In this document: positions 24,997-33,024 of the stretch, one piece after another
How positions within the stretch are numbered: position 1 is the first letter of the stretch
How the letters are laid out: every line of letters begins with the position of its first letter
Source of the DNA: Flavihumibacter fluminis
Lineage (GTDB): Bacteria > Bacteroidota > Bacteroidia > Chitinophagales > Chitinophagaceae
Direction of reading: 5' to 3'
Assembly: GCF_021491375.1 (NCBI RefSeq)
Contig: NZ_JAKEVY010000004.1
Coordinates: 186,001-250,000, forward strand
Length of the DNA stretch: 64,000 nt
Translations under genes and position numbers: made by a program
The notes under the pieces: generated by a model
The model's input: only the letters and a program-made list of their open reading frames with translations
What the model was told of the DNA's origin: nothing
Database searches by the model: none

Positions 24997-25893
24997 ATGA
25001 ACTACGTTTTAACAGGCGGCGCCGGCCATATCACCAAGCCATTAGCGCTTCACTTATTGAAAGCAGGTCACCAGGTAACGGTGATTGGAAGAGCTGAAGC
25101 AAATCTGCAAGAGCTCTCAGCAGCAGGTGCAAAAACAGCTATCGGCTCTGTTGAGGACAGCAATTTTTTAAGCATGACCTTTAAAGGGGCAGACGCTGTA
25201 TACCTCATGATACCTCCCATCTGGAATCCTGCAAACTGGAAAGAAGCAATTGGACAAGTAGGAAAAAACTACGCAACTGCCCTTCAGGAAGCGGGTGTTA
25301 AACACGCCGTTTTATTGAGCAGCATAGGTGCGCATATGCCCGATGGTTGTGGCCCGGTAAGTGGACTGTACCGTGCTGAACAGGCATTGAAAGCTGTACC
25401 AGGACTGAATCTGCTCTCCTTACGCCCCGGTTATTTTTATTACAATTTCTTTGGTAACCTTTCAATGATCAAAAATGCCGGAATCATTGGCAGTAATTTT
25501 GGAGGCAATGAAGACAAGCTGATTATGTCATCAACTGATGATATTGCATCCGCCGCTGCAAGTGCCTTACAGCAATTGGATTTTTCTGGTTTCACTGTTC
25601 GGTACCTGGTTAGTGATGAACTGAACAGCCAGGAAATCGCGCAAAAAATTGGTAACGCTATTGGCAAACCGGAACTTCCCTGGATCGTGTTTACAGATGA
25701 ACAGGCCGAACAGGGCCTGCTTGGAGCAGGACTGCCGGCAGAAAATGCCCGCAATTATGTGGAAATGGGAACAGCCATCCGAAGTGGAAAAATGTTTGAA
25801 GATTATCAAACAGATACAGTAAAAATAAAGGGAATCACTTCCTTTGAAGCCTTCCTTCCGCAATTCAAAGCCGCGTTTGAGGCAGCACAATAA
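24997..25893 (+). CDS. NmrA-family NAD(P)-binding oxidoreductase
   Basis: A 298-residue atypical short-chain dehydrogenase of the NmrA/YtfG type. The N-terminal Rossmann motif is LTGGAGHITKPLALHLLKAG (about 4-23), then VIGRAEANL for NADP-type binding. Conserved motifs LLSSIGAHMPDG and LSLRPGYFYYNF follow. The classical YxxxK catalytic pair is not evident, as usual for NmrA proteins, which act as quinone reductases or redox sensors. A MarR regulator next door with a shared operator supports a role in response to an electrophile or quinone. The gene ends at a strong bidirectional terminator. Confidence 0.87.
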   Translation: MNYVLTGGAGHITKPLALHLLKAGHQVTVIGRAEANLQELSAAGAKTAIGSVEDSNFLSMTFKGADAVYLMIPPIWNPANWKEAIGQVGKNYATALQEAGVKHAVLLSSIGAHMPDGCGPVSGLYRAEQALKAVPGLNLLSLRPGYFYYNFFGNLSMIKNAGIIGSNFGGNEDKLIMSSTDDIASAAASALQQLDFSGFTVRYLVSDELNSQEIAQKIGNAIGKPELPWIVFTDEQAEQGLLGAGLPAENARNYVEMGTAIRSGKMFEDYQTDTVKIKGITSFEAFLPQFKAAFEAAQ

Positions 25894-25894
25894 A

Positions 25895-25934
25895 AAAACC
25901 GGGACTGCCACAACTAGCTGGCAGTCCCGGTTTT
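25895..25934. terminator. Bidirectional intrinsic terminator
   Basis: A 16-bp perfect stem (AAAACCGGGACTGCCA paired with TGGCAGTCCCGGTTTT) with an 8-base loop lies between the convergent NmrA-family and DUF937-OmpA genes. A/T runs at both sides make it work in either direction. Confidence 0.9.
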
Positions 25935-25936
25935 AC

Positions 25937-27142
25937 TTATTTCTCTCTTAACTGAACCGAGATCCTGCGATCCACTCTACGTTCTTCATCACTGGCAGTT
26001 TCTGCCACTTTAGCCAGCTCTTCACCATAGCCTTCGGCTCCAACCAACTGAGCTGCGTTCGCACCCTCTTTCCTGATTTCAGCCAATACGGCATCAGCCC
26101 TCTCCTGCGACAGTTTTTTATTATCCGCGTCATTCCCCACTTTATCAGTATAGCCACCGATTTTTATTTTGGCAGCAGGATATGCTTTGAGAATAGCTAC
26201 AATGTTCCGGATCTGAGCAATACTTTCAGCAGTTAGTCTGGCACTGCCGGTCTCAAAATTGAGATTATCAAAATCAAACCACTGATCCCTACCGGCTACA
26301 CAGGTTGCATCATTCAGGCAGGCCACCAGTTTATCTTCAATACCACCCTTGTATGCATCAATCTCGGTACCATCTACCAGTTTTACTTTAAGTGATTCCC
26401 GTGCCGGTGGCGTTATAGGCGCAGCTGGCGCTGGTTCAACCGGGGCAGGTGTTTCCATCACCACTTCCTCTTTATGCTCTCCTCCTCCACAGCCTTTAAA
26501 CAGGTACAATAACAGTGCAACAGCTGCCAATCCCAATACCAGGGGCATCAACCAGGAACCTGATTTTTTTGGTTCTTCCACATGAGGAACAGCAGGCCGG
26601 GGAGCACTACTGCTAATCCCTAACATGTTTCCAATGTTTAGGCCTGCCGGCAATGCGTTCAGAAAACTGGATTTCTGATTGCTGAGTAAGGAGCTTAATC
26701 CCGATGCAGAGAGTCCATTCTCCGTAGCATGTTTTCCCAGGAAGCCCATGACCATGGGTGCGATGGAACCGAGCAGGGAGGCTGCAGAGGAACCTTTGAT
26801 CCCGGCGAAAGAAGCAATTGCATTGGCAATACTGCCCACCTTGTCGCCGAATATGCTGTTTAAAATTCCCGGGGAACTATCCGGAATACCACCTCCACCT
26901 GTGCTAAAAGCACTACCTAGATTTCCTAATATGCCACTGTTCATAGCCTGCTTCGCAAGGTCCATAATCATGTTTCCACCACCAGTTTCCGCTTTCTGGG
27001 TGATGCCTAATAAACTGGCTGGTAAAAGTCCGGAAACTGCCTTACCAACGGAGGATTCTGATTCTTGTAAATAACTTGCGGCTTTGCCGATCAGATCAGG
27101 AGTAATGAAGGATTTCGCTGCATCCAGGATGTTAAATGCCAT
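25937..27142 (-). CDS. DUF937 and OmpA-domain protein
   Basis: A 401-residue fusion. The N-terminal ~190 residues are Gly/Ala/Ser-rich with helical hairpins typical of DUF937 (SSVGKAVSGLLPASLLG, FAGIKGSSAASLLGSIAP). A single transmembrane helix follows (about 197-217, WLMPLVLGLAAVALLLYLF), then a Pro/Ala linker (APVEPAPAAPITPP). The C-terminal OmpA/MotB peptidoglycan-binding domain (about 285-401) contains LNFETGSARLTAESIAQI, IGGYTDKVGNDADNKKLSQ, and the final DRRISV. The helix could anchor it in the inner membrane with the OmpA domain reaching peptidoglycan. Function is unknown. The 103-base gap before the M23 peptidase contains no recognisable element. Confidence 0.87.
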   Translation of the reverse strand: MAFNILDAAKSFITPDLIGKAASYLQESESSVGKAVSGLLPASLLGITQKAETGGGNMIMDLAKQAMNSGILGNLGSAFSTGGGGIPDSSPGILNSIFGDKVGSIANAIASFAGIKGSSAASLLGSIAPMVMGFLGKHATENGLSASGLSSLLSNQKSSFLNALPAGLNIGNMLGISSSAPRPAVPHVEEPKKSGSWLMPLVLGLAAVALLLYLFKGCGGGEHKEEVVMETPAPVEPAPAAPITPPARESLKVKLVDGTEIDAYKGGIEDKLVACLNDATCVAGRDQWFDFDNLNFETGSARLTAESIAQIRNIVAILKAYPAAKIKIGGYTDKVGNDADNKKLSQERADAVLAEIRKEGANAAQLVGAEGYGEELAKVAETASDEERRVDRRISVQLREK

Positions 27143-27245
27143 AACGATTATTTAATTGTTAGGAAATAAACAGGGCGGACGCCGGCTAATCAGGAGCTAG
27201 GGCAGGAATCTGAAATTAAACTTTTATTGTATACAAAGTAAGGCT

Positions 27246-27935
27246 TTACAGAAATTTATTCAGTTGCAGAATCAGGTCCGGATCCGGACAATTACTGAGC
27301 CATTGTTCCCGCTCACTGTAACGCACCACTCCTGGGTAGTCGCCCTCATACAAACCCATATCTGATATCAGTTGAAAATGCAGGTGGGGTGGCCATTGCC
27401 CATTTTCAACAGGAGCTCCAAAATGTGCCAGTTCCTGCCCGCGGTTGATGTATTGGCCGGGTGCCAGAGAATCAATATCCCGTTTTGATACATGCCCATA
27501 CAAGGTATAAAATGGTATGCCATCCAACTGGTGCAGTAAAATAATCGTAGCTCCATAATCCCCCAGCCGATCATTCCATCCGATACTATGTACCATGCCT
27601 CCCATGAATGCATATACAGGCGTGCCTGCAGGTCCCCAGATATCTGTGCCTATATGCAGCCGACGAGGTTCTTCTCCCTCATCAAAAAGGGCACTGCGAC
27701 TATACATAAATCGCAGTTCATTGTAACCTCCAATCAGGTAACGGGCCTGTTTTGCTTCGCGAAGGCTTTCCATAAAGCTCACAAATTGCTCCAGGTTGTC
27801 GGCTATGCCTTCTGGTAAGTCGCCATTTTGGGTCAGATTTAATGCCACCAGTTTATCTGTACCGGGAGTAAACGAAACTACAGGATGAAAACTGCCTTGG
27901 TTACGGGTAAGGCTGACAGTCAGGGGATTTATCAT
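27246..27935 (-). CDS. M23-family metallopeptidase, probable peptidoglycan hydrolase or LytM-like
   Basis: A 229-residue protein with the LytM/M23 zinc site: HIGTDIWGPAGTPVYA supplies the HxxxD pair and HLHFQL the HxH, with a conserved intermediate GHVSKRDID. These enzymes cut peptide crosslinks in peptidoglycan. No signal peptide or membrane helix is visible with the ATG at 27935, so it may be exported atypically or act intracellularly. An ATG at 27986 would add 17 unhydrophobic residues and is less likely because a TATCTTTG element (27947-27940 on -) ends five bases before the chosen start. It is divergent from the sucrose-type transporter. Confidence 0.85.
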   Translation of the reverse strand: MINPLTVSLTRNQGSFHPVVSFTPGTDKLVALNLTQNGDLPEGIADNLEQFVSFMESLREAKQARYLIGGYNELRFMYSRSALFDEGEEPRRLHIGTDIWGPAGTPVYAFMGGMVHSIGWNDRLGDYGATIILLHQLDGIPFYTLYGHVSKRDIDSLAPGQYINRGQELAHFGAPVENGQWPPHLHFQLISDMGLYEGDYPGVVRYSEREQWLSNCPDPDLILQLNKFL

Positions 27936-27939
27936 GGCA

Positions 27940-27947
27940 CAAAGATA
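27940..27947 (-). promoter_or_regulatory. Possible -7 element of the M23 gene, implying a leaderless transcript
   Basis: Read on the minus strand, TATCTTTG matches TAnnTTTG and ends four bases before the ATG at 27935. No -33 TTG lies at the right spacing. Confidence 0.4.
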
Positions 27948-28021
27948 ACGCAACGGTTTGCTGTGGAGATCTTGGCCCCTGCCCAAACAGAAATACTATT
28001 TTTAGTTACCAACGATTGCTT

Positions 28022-29350
28022 ATGCAGTTACAAAAACCCTCCCTGAGTTTCTGGCAGATCATCAATATGAATGTAGGCTTCTTCGGCATTCAATACAGTT
28101 TTGGCCTGCAACAGACCGCGATCAATCCCCTTTACAGTTTCCTGGATGCCAAGCCGGAAGAACTACCCATCCTGAACCTGGCAGGTCCAATGACCGGCCT
28201 CCTGATTCAACCGGTTATTGGGGCGCTGAGCGACCGAACCTGGCATCCCCGCTGGGGCAGAAGAAAACCCTATTTTTTAATTGGTGCCATCTTTTGCAGC
28301 ATCTGCCTCTTTGCTTTCCCTTTTAGCCGGGCTTTGTGGATGGCAGCCGGATTGCTCTGGATCCTGGATGCCGCCAACAATACCGCGATGGAACCTTACC
28401 GGGCATTTATTGCAGACAAACTTCCGGCCCGGCAACAACCCACCGGATTCCTGACACAGAGCTTCTTCACCGGCCTGGGTATCACACTGGCGAATTTATC
28501 CCTGGGCTTTTTTAAAGATATCATTACCGGCACTTCCTCTTCGGGAATCCCCTATTGGGTATACGGTTCCTTTTTTGTGGGAGGTGTCTGTTCCATCCTG
28601 TCGGTACTCTGGTCAGTACTAACCACCCCGGAAATACCACCCACTCCTGCAGAACTGGCTGAACTAAGAGCGCGCCCCAAAGGATTTTTTGAACCATTTA
28701 AGGAAATCATAGAAGCCATCCGACACATGCCACCGATCATGTGGAAACTGGCCCTGGTTTATCTCTTTCAATGGTATGCGATGTTCTGTTACTGGCAATA
28801 TGTATCACTCAGCATTGCAGCCTCTGTATTTAAAACTGATAGCAGTGGGGCCGCCTATGAAGATGCGGTGGTATTAACCGGACAGGTAAATGGCTTTTAC
28901 AATATCGTTACTTTCTTATCAGCATTTGGACTGGTGGTGCTGGCAAGAAAATGGGGTGCAAAATGGGTGCATGTAATCTGTTTATTACTCGCAAGCCTGG
29001 GATTATTTATTTTCCCTTTCATTGAACAGCCCTTCCTGCTTTTCCTTCCGATGGTTGGATTTGGAATCGCCTGGGCCAGCATGATGGGAATACCCTATGT
29101 TATGGTAGTGGGAAGTATCCCCAAGGAAAAGTATGGTGTATATATGGGCATCATCAATATGATGATTGTGATCCCGATGATCCTGCAGACCCTTAGCTTT
29201 GGATGGGTGTATGAAAATATGTTGAACAGTACACCAGGTAATGCCATCTTCTTTGCTGCAGGCTTACTGTTTTTAGCCGCGATGGCCACCCTGCGGATCA
29301 AACCTCTACCCGTAACCGAAACGCCTATTCCATCACCAAGCGCCCATTAA
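28022..29350 (+). CDS. MFS sugar transporter, sucrose (GPH/SUT-like) type
   Basis: A 442-residue inner-membrane transporter with about twelve hydrophobic segments. The N-terminal motif FGIQYSFGLQQTAINPLYSF and the loop 2-3 motif GALSDRTWHPRWGRRKPYF are characteristic of the plant/bacterial sucrose-H+ symporter and GPH group. An ATG at 28022 is chosen; a TTG two codons earlier is possible. The next two genes encode a GH100-like invertase (2-base gap) and a PfkB kinase, so sucrose is the likely cargo. This is inference from context and family. Confidence 0.85.
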   Translation: MQLQKPSLSFWQIINMNVGFFGIQYSFGLQQTAINPLYSFLDAKPEELPILNLAGPMTGLLIQPVIGALSDRTWHPRWGRRKPYFLIGAIFCSICLFAFPFSRALWMAAGLLWILDAANNTAMEPYRAFIADKLPARQQPTGFLTQSFFTGLGITLANLSLGFFKDIITGTSSSGIPYWVYGSFFVGGVCSILSVLWSVLTTPEIPPTPAELAELRARPKGFFEPFKEIIEAIRHMPPIMWKLALVYLFQWYAMFCYWQYVSLSIAASVFKTDSSGAAYEDAVVLTGQVNGFYNIVTFLSAFGLVVLARKWGAKWVHVICLLLASLGLFIFPFIEQPFLLFLPMVGFGIAWASMMGIPYVMVVGSIPKEKYGVYMGIINMMIVIPMILQTLSFGWVYENMLNSTPGNAIFFAAGLLFLAAMATLRIKPLPVTETPIPSPSAH

Positions 29351-29352
29351 CC

Positions 29353-30525
29353 ATGATCAATGTAGCCGAATACCAGCGATCCATCGGGATCTTAAAAAAA
29401 GCATCCACACCACATGGTTTTGTTGCCAGTTTGCAGGAGCACGACAATTACCGAAGGATCTGGACCCGCGATGGCAGCATGAATTCAATGGCAGCACTGT
29501 TAAGTGGAGAAGCGGATCTGATTGAAACTGTAAAAGCCACCCTGCATACTATTTTCACGCACCAGCATCCTAGTGGTTTTATGCCTTCCAATGTTAGTAT
29601 TGGGGGTGGTGTGAGTTATGGCGGAACAGTTGGAAGGGCCGATAATCCAAGCTGGGCAGTGATCACTTTGTGTCAGTATGCACTACTGCAGAACGATGTT
29701 GCTTTTGCCAAACAATTTCTGCCACAGGTAGAACGCTGTTTTTCGGTTATGGATGCCTGGGAGTACAATGGCAAACACCTGTTGTATGTGCCACAGAGTG
29801 GCGATTGGGCAGATGAATACATACAACATGGATATATTCTTTTTAACCAGTTGTTGCGGATCTGGGCATTGCAACTGGCAGGACGGGTTTTTGAAAATGA
29901 AAGCTGGGCAGCCAAGGCAGCACAGATCAGGGAAGTGGTGGAGATCAATTACTGGAATCGCCTGGGTGCTGGTCCTTTGTATGCCGGCAACCTGAAACAC
30001 CAGATGGAACAGGCCCCCCAGGGCTTTTGGCTGATGGGCTTTAATCCCGCCAGAATATACCCGCAATTTGATTTGCAGGCCAATGCATTGGCAATGTTAT
30101 TGGGACTAGGAGCTGCTGATGAAAACAAGGAAGCTTTTCAGTTTATGCAGGGAATCTACCTGCGTAAAAAAGCATTACTACCTTCTTTCTATCCCAGTAT
30201 CGAACAGGATGATCCGGATATGCGGGAGTTGGAAAATAATTATGCCTACACATTCCGCAACCGGCCACATGAGTTTCACAATGGTGGATTATGGCCCGTG
30301 TGGAATGGCTTGCTGGCTGCTGCAGCCGTTATCATGGAGGACCTTGAGTTTGCAGCTGCCATTACCAATGAAATTGAAAATGCCAATCAGAAAAACCAGC
30401 ACCAGTACAATGAATGCCTGCAGGGCGAAACATTGGAACCGATTGGAGTTCCTTTTTGTACCTGGAGTGCAGGTGGACATGTGCTGGCCATCGCCTACCT
30501 CGAAGGAAAAAGATTGTTCACTTAA
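29353..30525 (+). CDS. GH100-like invertase / (alpha/alpha)6-barrel glycosidase
   Basis: A 390-residue cytoplasmic protein without signal peptide. Motifs match the alkaline/neutral invertase group (GH100): YRRIWTRDGSMN, the probable catalytic Asp97 in VGRADNPSWAVI, RPHEFHNGGLWPVW, and a probable catalytic Glu354 in YNECLQGE followed by CTWSAGGHV. GH100 enzymes hydrolyse intracellular sucrose to glucose and fructose. Annotation pipelines sometimes name relatives glycogen debranching enzymes, an alternative I cannot exclude. The neighbouring sucrose-type permease and fructokinase make invertase the best reading. It is somewhat shorter than the ~460-residue cyanobacterial InvA. Confidence 0.8.
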   Translation: MINVAEYQRSIGILKKASTPHGFVASLQEHDNYRRIWTRDGSMNSMAALLSGEADLIETVKATLHTIFTHQHPSGFMPSNVSIGGGVSYGGTVGRADNPSWAVITLCQYALLQNDVAFAKQFLPQVERCFSVMDAWEYNGKHLLYVPQSGDWADEYIQHGYILFNQLLRIWALQLAGRVFENESWAAKAAQIREVVEINYWNRLGAGPLYAGNLKHQMEQAPQGFWLMGFNPARIYPQFDLQANALAMLLGLGAADENKEAFQFMQGIYLRKKALLPSFYPSIEQDDPDMRELENNYAYTFRNRPHEFHNGGLWPVWNGLLAAAAVIMEDLEFAAAITNEIENANQKNQHQYNECLQGETLEPIGVPFCTWSAGGHVLAIAYLEGKRLFT

Positions 30526-30534
30526 TACCTGGTT

Positions 30535-31416
30535 ATGAAAACAAAAAAAGTATTGGCAATCGGAGAAGCACTGATCGATGCCGTTAGTACGGAATTTGTT
30601 GAAGATCTTTCTTCAGCCCGCCAGTTGGATCTCAAGCCAGGTGGAAGTCCGGCTAATTTCTGTCGTTTTCTTCACCAGCTGGGAACCCCTGCCCTTTTGC
30701 ATGCAGTATTGGGAGCAGATGGACTGGGAAAAATCATTCTGAATGATCTAAGGGAAAAACAAATCGACTGCAGCCTTCTTAAAATCAGCAACGAGCACGC
30801 CACCAGCATGGTAGTGGTAGGCAAAACCAAAGGAACACCGGATTTCATCCCCTATCGCGATGCTGATATGCAGATCGGTGCGATCGACCCCTTTATGTAC
30901 AAGGAAACCGACCTGGTACATACAACCGCTTTCGCCTTGAGCCGGGAGCCTGCCCAAACCAATATCCTTACGGCTTTACATCTGGCAAACAGGAGTGGAA
31001 AACAGATTAGTGTAGACTGGAATTATTCTCCCAAAATATGGGGACCGGAAAATTTCGCATCCACCGTTTTTTCAACTTTGCTCTCCTTTCAACCGCTGTT
31101 GAAATGCAGCCTGGATGATATTGAACGATTCACCAACAAAATACAAAGTATTGAATCGGCAAAAGACTTTCTGCATCCGTTTACTGCAAGGGTAACCTGT
31201 CTGACCTGCGGAAGTGAAGGGGTCTGGTTTAAGACACCAGAGCAGGACTGGCAACATCGGGCTGCAGTGCCGGTAGAAGTCAAAGACAGCACAGGCGCAG
31301 GTGATTCCTTCTGGGCTGGATTTGTACATGCATGGTTAACCGAAAACTCATTGGAAGACTGTATACAACTGGCCCTGGACACAGCTGCACGCAGGTTAAA
31401 TGGCGAACTGGATTAG
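30535..31416 (+). CDS. PfkB-family carbohydrate kinase, probable fructokinase
   Basis: A 293-residue ribokinase-fold sugar kinase. The N-terminal PfkB signature is GGSPANFCRFLHQLG (about 37-51) and the second is DSTGAGDSFWAGFVHA with catalytic base Asp257. Substrate cannot be read from sequence, but position after a sucrose-type permease and a GH100-like enzyme indicates fructokinase. The start follows the preceding stop by 9 bases, so the three genes form an operon. The stop overlaps by four bases that of the convergent trehalase gene. Confidence 0.88.
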   Translation: MKTKKVLAIGEALIDAVSTEFVEDLSSARQLDLKPGGSPANFCRFLHQLGTPALLHAVLGADGLGKIILNDLREKQIDCSLLKISNEHATSMVVVGKTKGTPDFIPYRDADMQIGAIDPFMYKETDLVHTTAFALSREPAQTNILTALHLANRSGKQISVDWNYSPKIWGPENFASTVFSTLLSFQPLLKCSLDDIERFTNKIQSIESAKDFLHPFTARVTCLTCGSEGVWFKTPEQDWQHRAAVPVEVKDSTGAGDSFWAGFVHAWLTENSLEDCIQLALDTAARRLNGELD

Positions 31417-33008
31417 AGTGGCTGTTTCAACCAGGCACTCAGTGCAAGGTAAACTCCGTTAGTCCATCCAAATCCATCCTGCGCCGCGTATTCGCCGCCC
31501 CCGGCGGATTTGCTGAGATCCATTACATTGTATTTTTCCATCAGCTTACCGGTTTCCTTGTACACTTTTTCATTGAGGCCGGTCCAGCGTTGTGCAATTT
31601 CTTTTGCCAATCCGATCTGCCCGCTACGCGCGAGTCCGCGTACTGCCATCCATTGCAGGGGAGCCCAACCGTTAGGAGCATCCCACTGCTCGCCGGTTGT
31701 TTGCGTAGTAGTAACTAATCCACCTGGCTGCAATAATTGCTCCTTTACAACAGTTGCTGCCTGCCTTGCAACCACACTCAGGTAACCCTGCTTATGTGAA
31801 AAGAAAACAAAGGGAAAGAGTCCGGCTGCTGTTATTTGTCTGGTAAGTGCCTGTTTCTTGAAATTATAATCCGTATAAAATTGCTGCTCCCGGCTCCAGC
31901 AGTACTTTTCAATTGCCTGCTGCCTTTTTTCTGCAGCGGCTGTATACACCATAGAAACCGAATCCTGTCCGGCTACCTTATACGCACGAGCCAATGCATT
32001 CTCAAATCCCACCAGTAAGCTGTTCAGATCTACCGGAATGATATTGGTAGTTTCTATCGTGGAAAGTGTTTTACCATCTGCCAGCCACCTGCTGCTGAAA
32101 TCCCATCCGCTGGCAGCACCTGCTCTCAAATGCGCATATACATTGACTTTAGGCCGGGTGGAACGATTGGCGGTTTCAACATCCTCGCGATAACTTTCAG
32201 GCCGGGGCGTATTGGCTTCATCCCAATAGCGGTTGAGCAAAGCTTCATCCGGAAGGGAAACCACTCGTTTGAATTCCTGTCCTTTTTTGAGGGTGGCAGC
32301 TCCTTCCATCCAGTACCTGTATTCTTTTTCCAGTGCCGGCAAATACTGCAGCAGGGTTTGATCACCTTTCACTGTAGCCAATAATTCAACCATCATAAAA
32401 AAGAAGGGAGGCTGCGATCGGCTCAGGTAATAGGTTCGGTTTCCATTGGGAATATGCCCATAGGTATTGATCAGGTAAGCAAAATTATCGATCATGTTTT
32501 CCATGATTTCAAACTCGCGGCTCTCTTTCAGACCCAGCATGGTAAAATAGGAATCCCAGTAATAGATTTCACGAAATCTGCCACCGGGAACGATATAGGG
32601 ATGAGGCAGTGGCAGCAGACTCGAGCCTTTTACAGCAGTATCCGGTTGGCGGCGTAATACTTTCCAGAGATCCTGAATATGAGCTGTAATGGAATGTTGC
32701 GGATTGGATCGATAAGCGCTGGAGGCAGAATCAGGCAACACAAAATAATTCCGCACAAATTGAGTCACTGAAAATTTAGTAGCCGGATTTTTTTTTGCCT
32801 CGCGATAGGCCAGCATAATTTCATCCGGACTCATTTTCGGAACAGCATCTACAAAGGTTTTGCCATCCGGAAAGAGCTGCGCCATCTGCACTTCCGTGAA
32901 CAGTTCACCATACAACTGGTCGGGTGATTTTGGCAGACTGTCCTGGGCGATAACACCCACCGACAGCAACAAACCTGTCAAAATACTTGCAATAGAACGT
33001 ACATGCAT
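31413..33008 (-). CDS. Periplasmic trehalase (GH37)
   Basis: A 531-residue secreted glycosidase that splits trehalose into two glucose molecules. It has a signal peptide (about 1-21, ILTGLLLSVGVIAQ), the first GH37 signature PGGRFREIYYWDSYFTMLGL, the second signature QWDAPNGWAPLQW, and the probable catalytic Asp in GWDFSSRW and Glu in GGGEYAAQDGFGW. Length is normal. It is 16 bases downstream of the GH65 gene and transcribed with it, so both probably act on alpha-glucosides in the periplasm. Confidence 0.93.
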   Translation of the reverse strand: MHVRSIASILTGLLLSVGVIAQDSLPKSPDQLYGELFTEVQMAQLFPDGKTFVDAVPKMSPDEIMLAYREAKKNPATKFSVTQFVRNYFVLPDSASSAYRSNPQHSITAHIQDLWKVLRRQPDTAVKGSSLLPLPHPYIVPGGRFREIYYWDSYFTMLGLKESREFEIMENMIDNFAYLINTYGHIPNGNRTYYLSRSQPPFFFMMVELLATVKGDQTLLQYLPALEKEYRYWMEGAATLKKGQEFKRVVSLPDEALLNRYWDEANTPRPESYREDVETANRSTRPKVNVYAHLRAGAASGWDFSSRWLADGKTLSTIETTNIIPVDLNSLLVGFENALARAYKVAGQDSVSMVYTAAAEKRQQAIEKYCWSREQQFYTDYNFKKQALTRQITAAGLFPFVFFSHKQGYLSVVARQAATVVKEQLLQPGGLVTTTQTTGEQWDAPNGWAPLQWMAVRGLARSGQIGLAKEIAQRWTGLNEKVYKETGKLMEKYNVMDLSKSAGGGEYAAQDGFGWTNGVYLALSAWLKQPL

Positions 33009-33024
33009 AAGCGATTTTTTTCTC

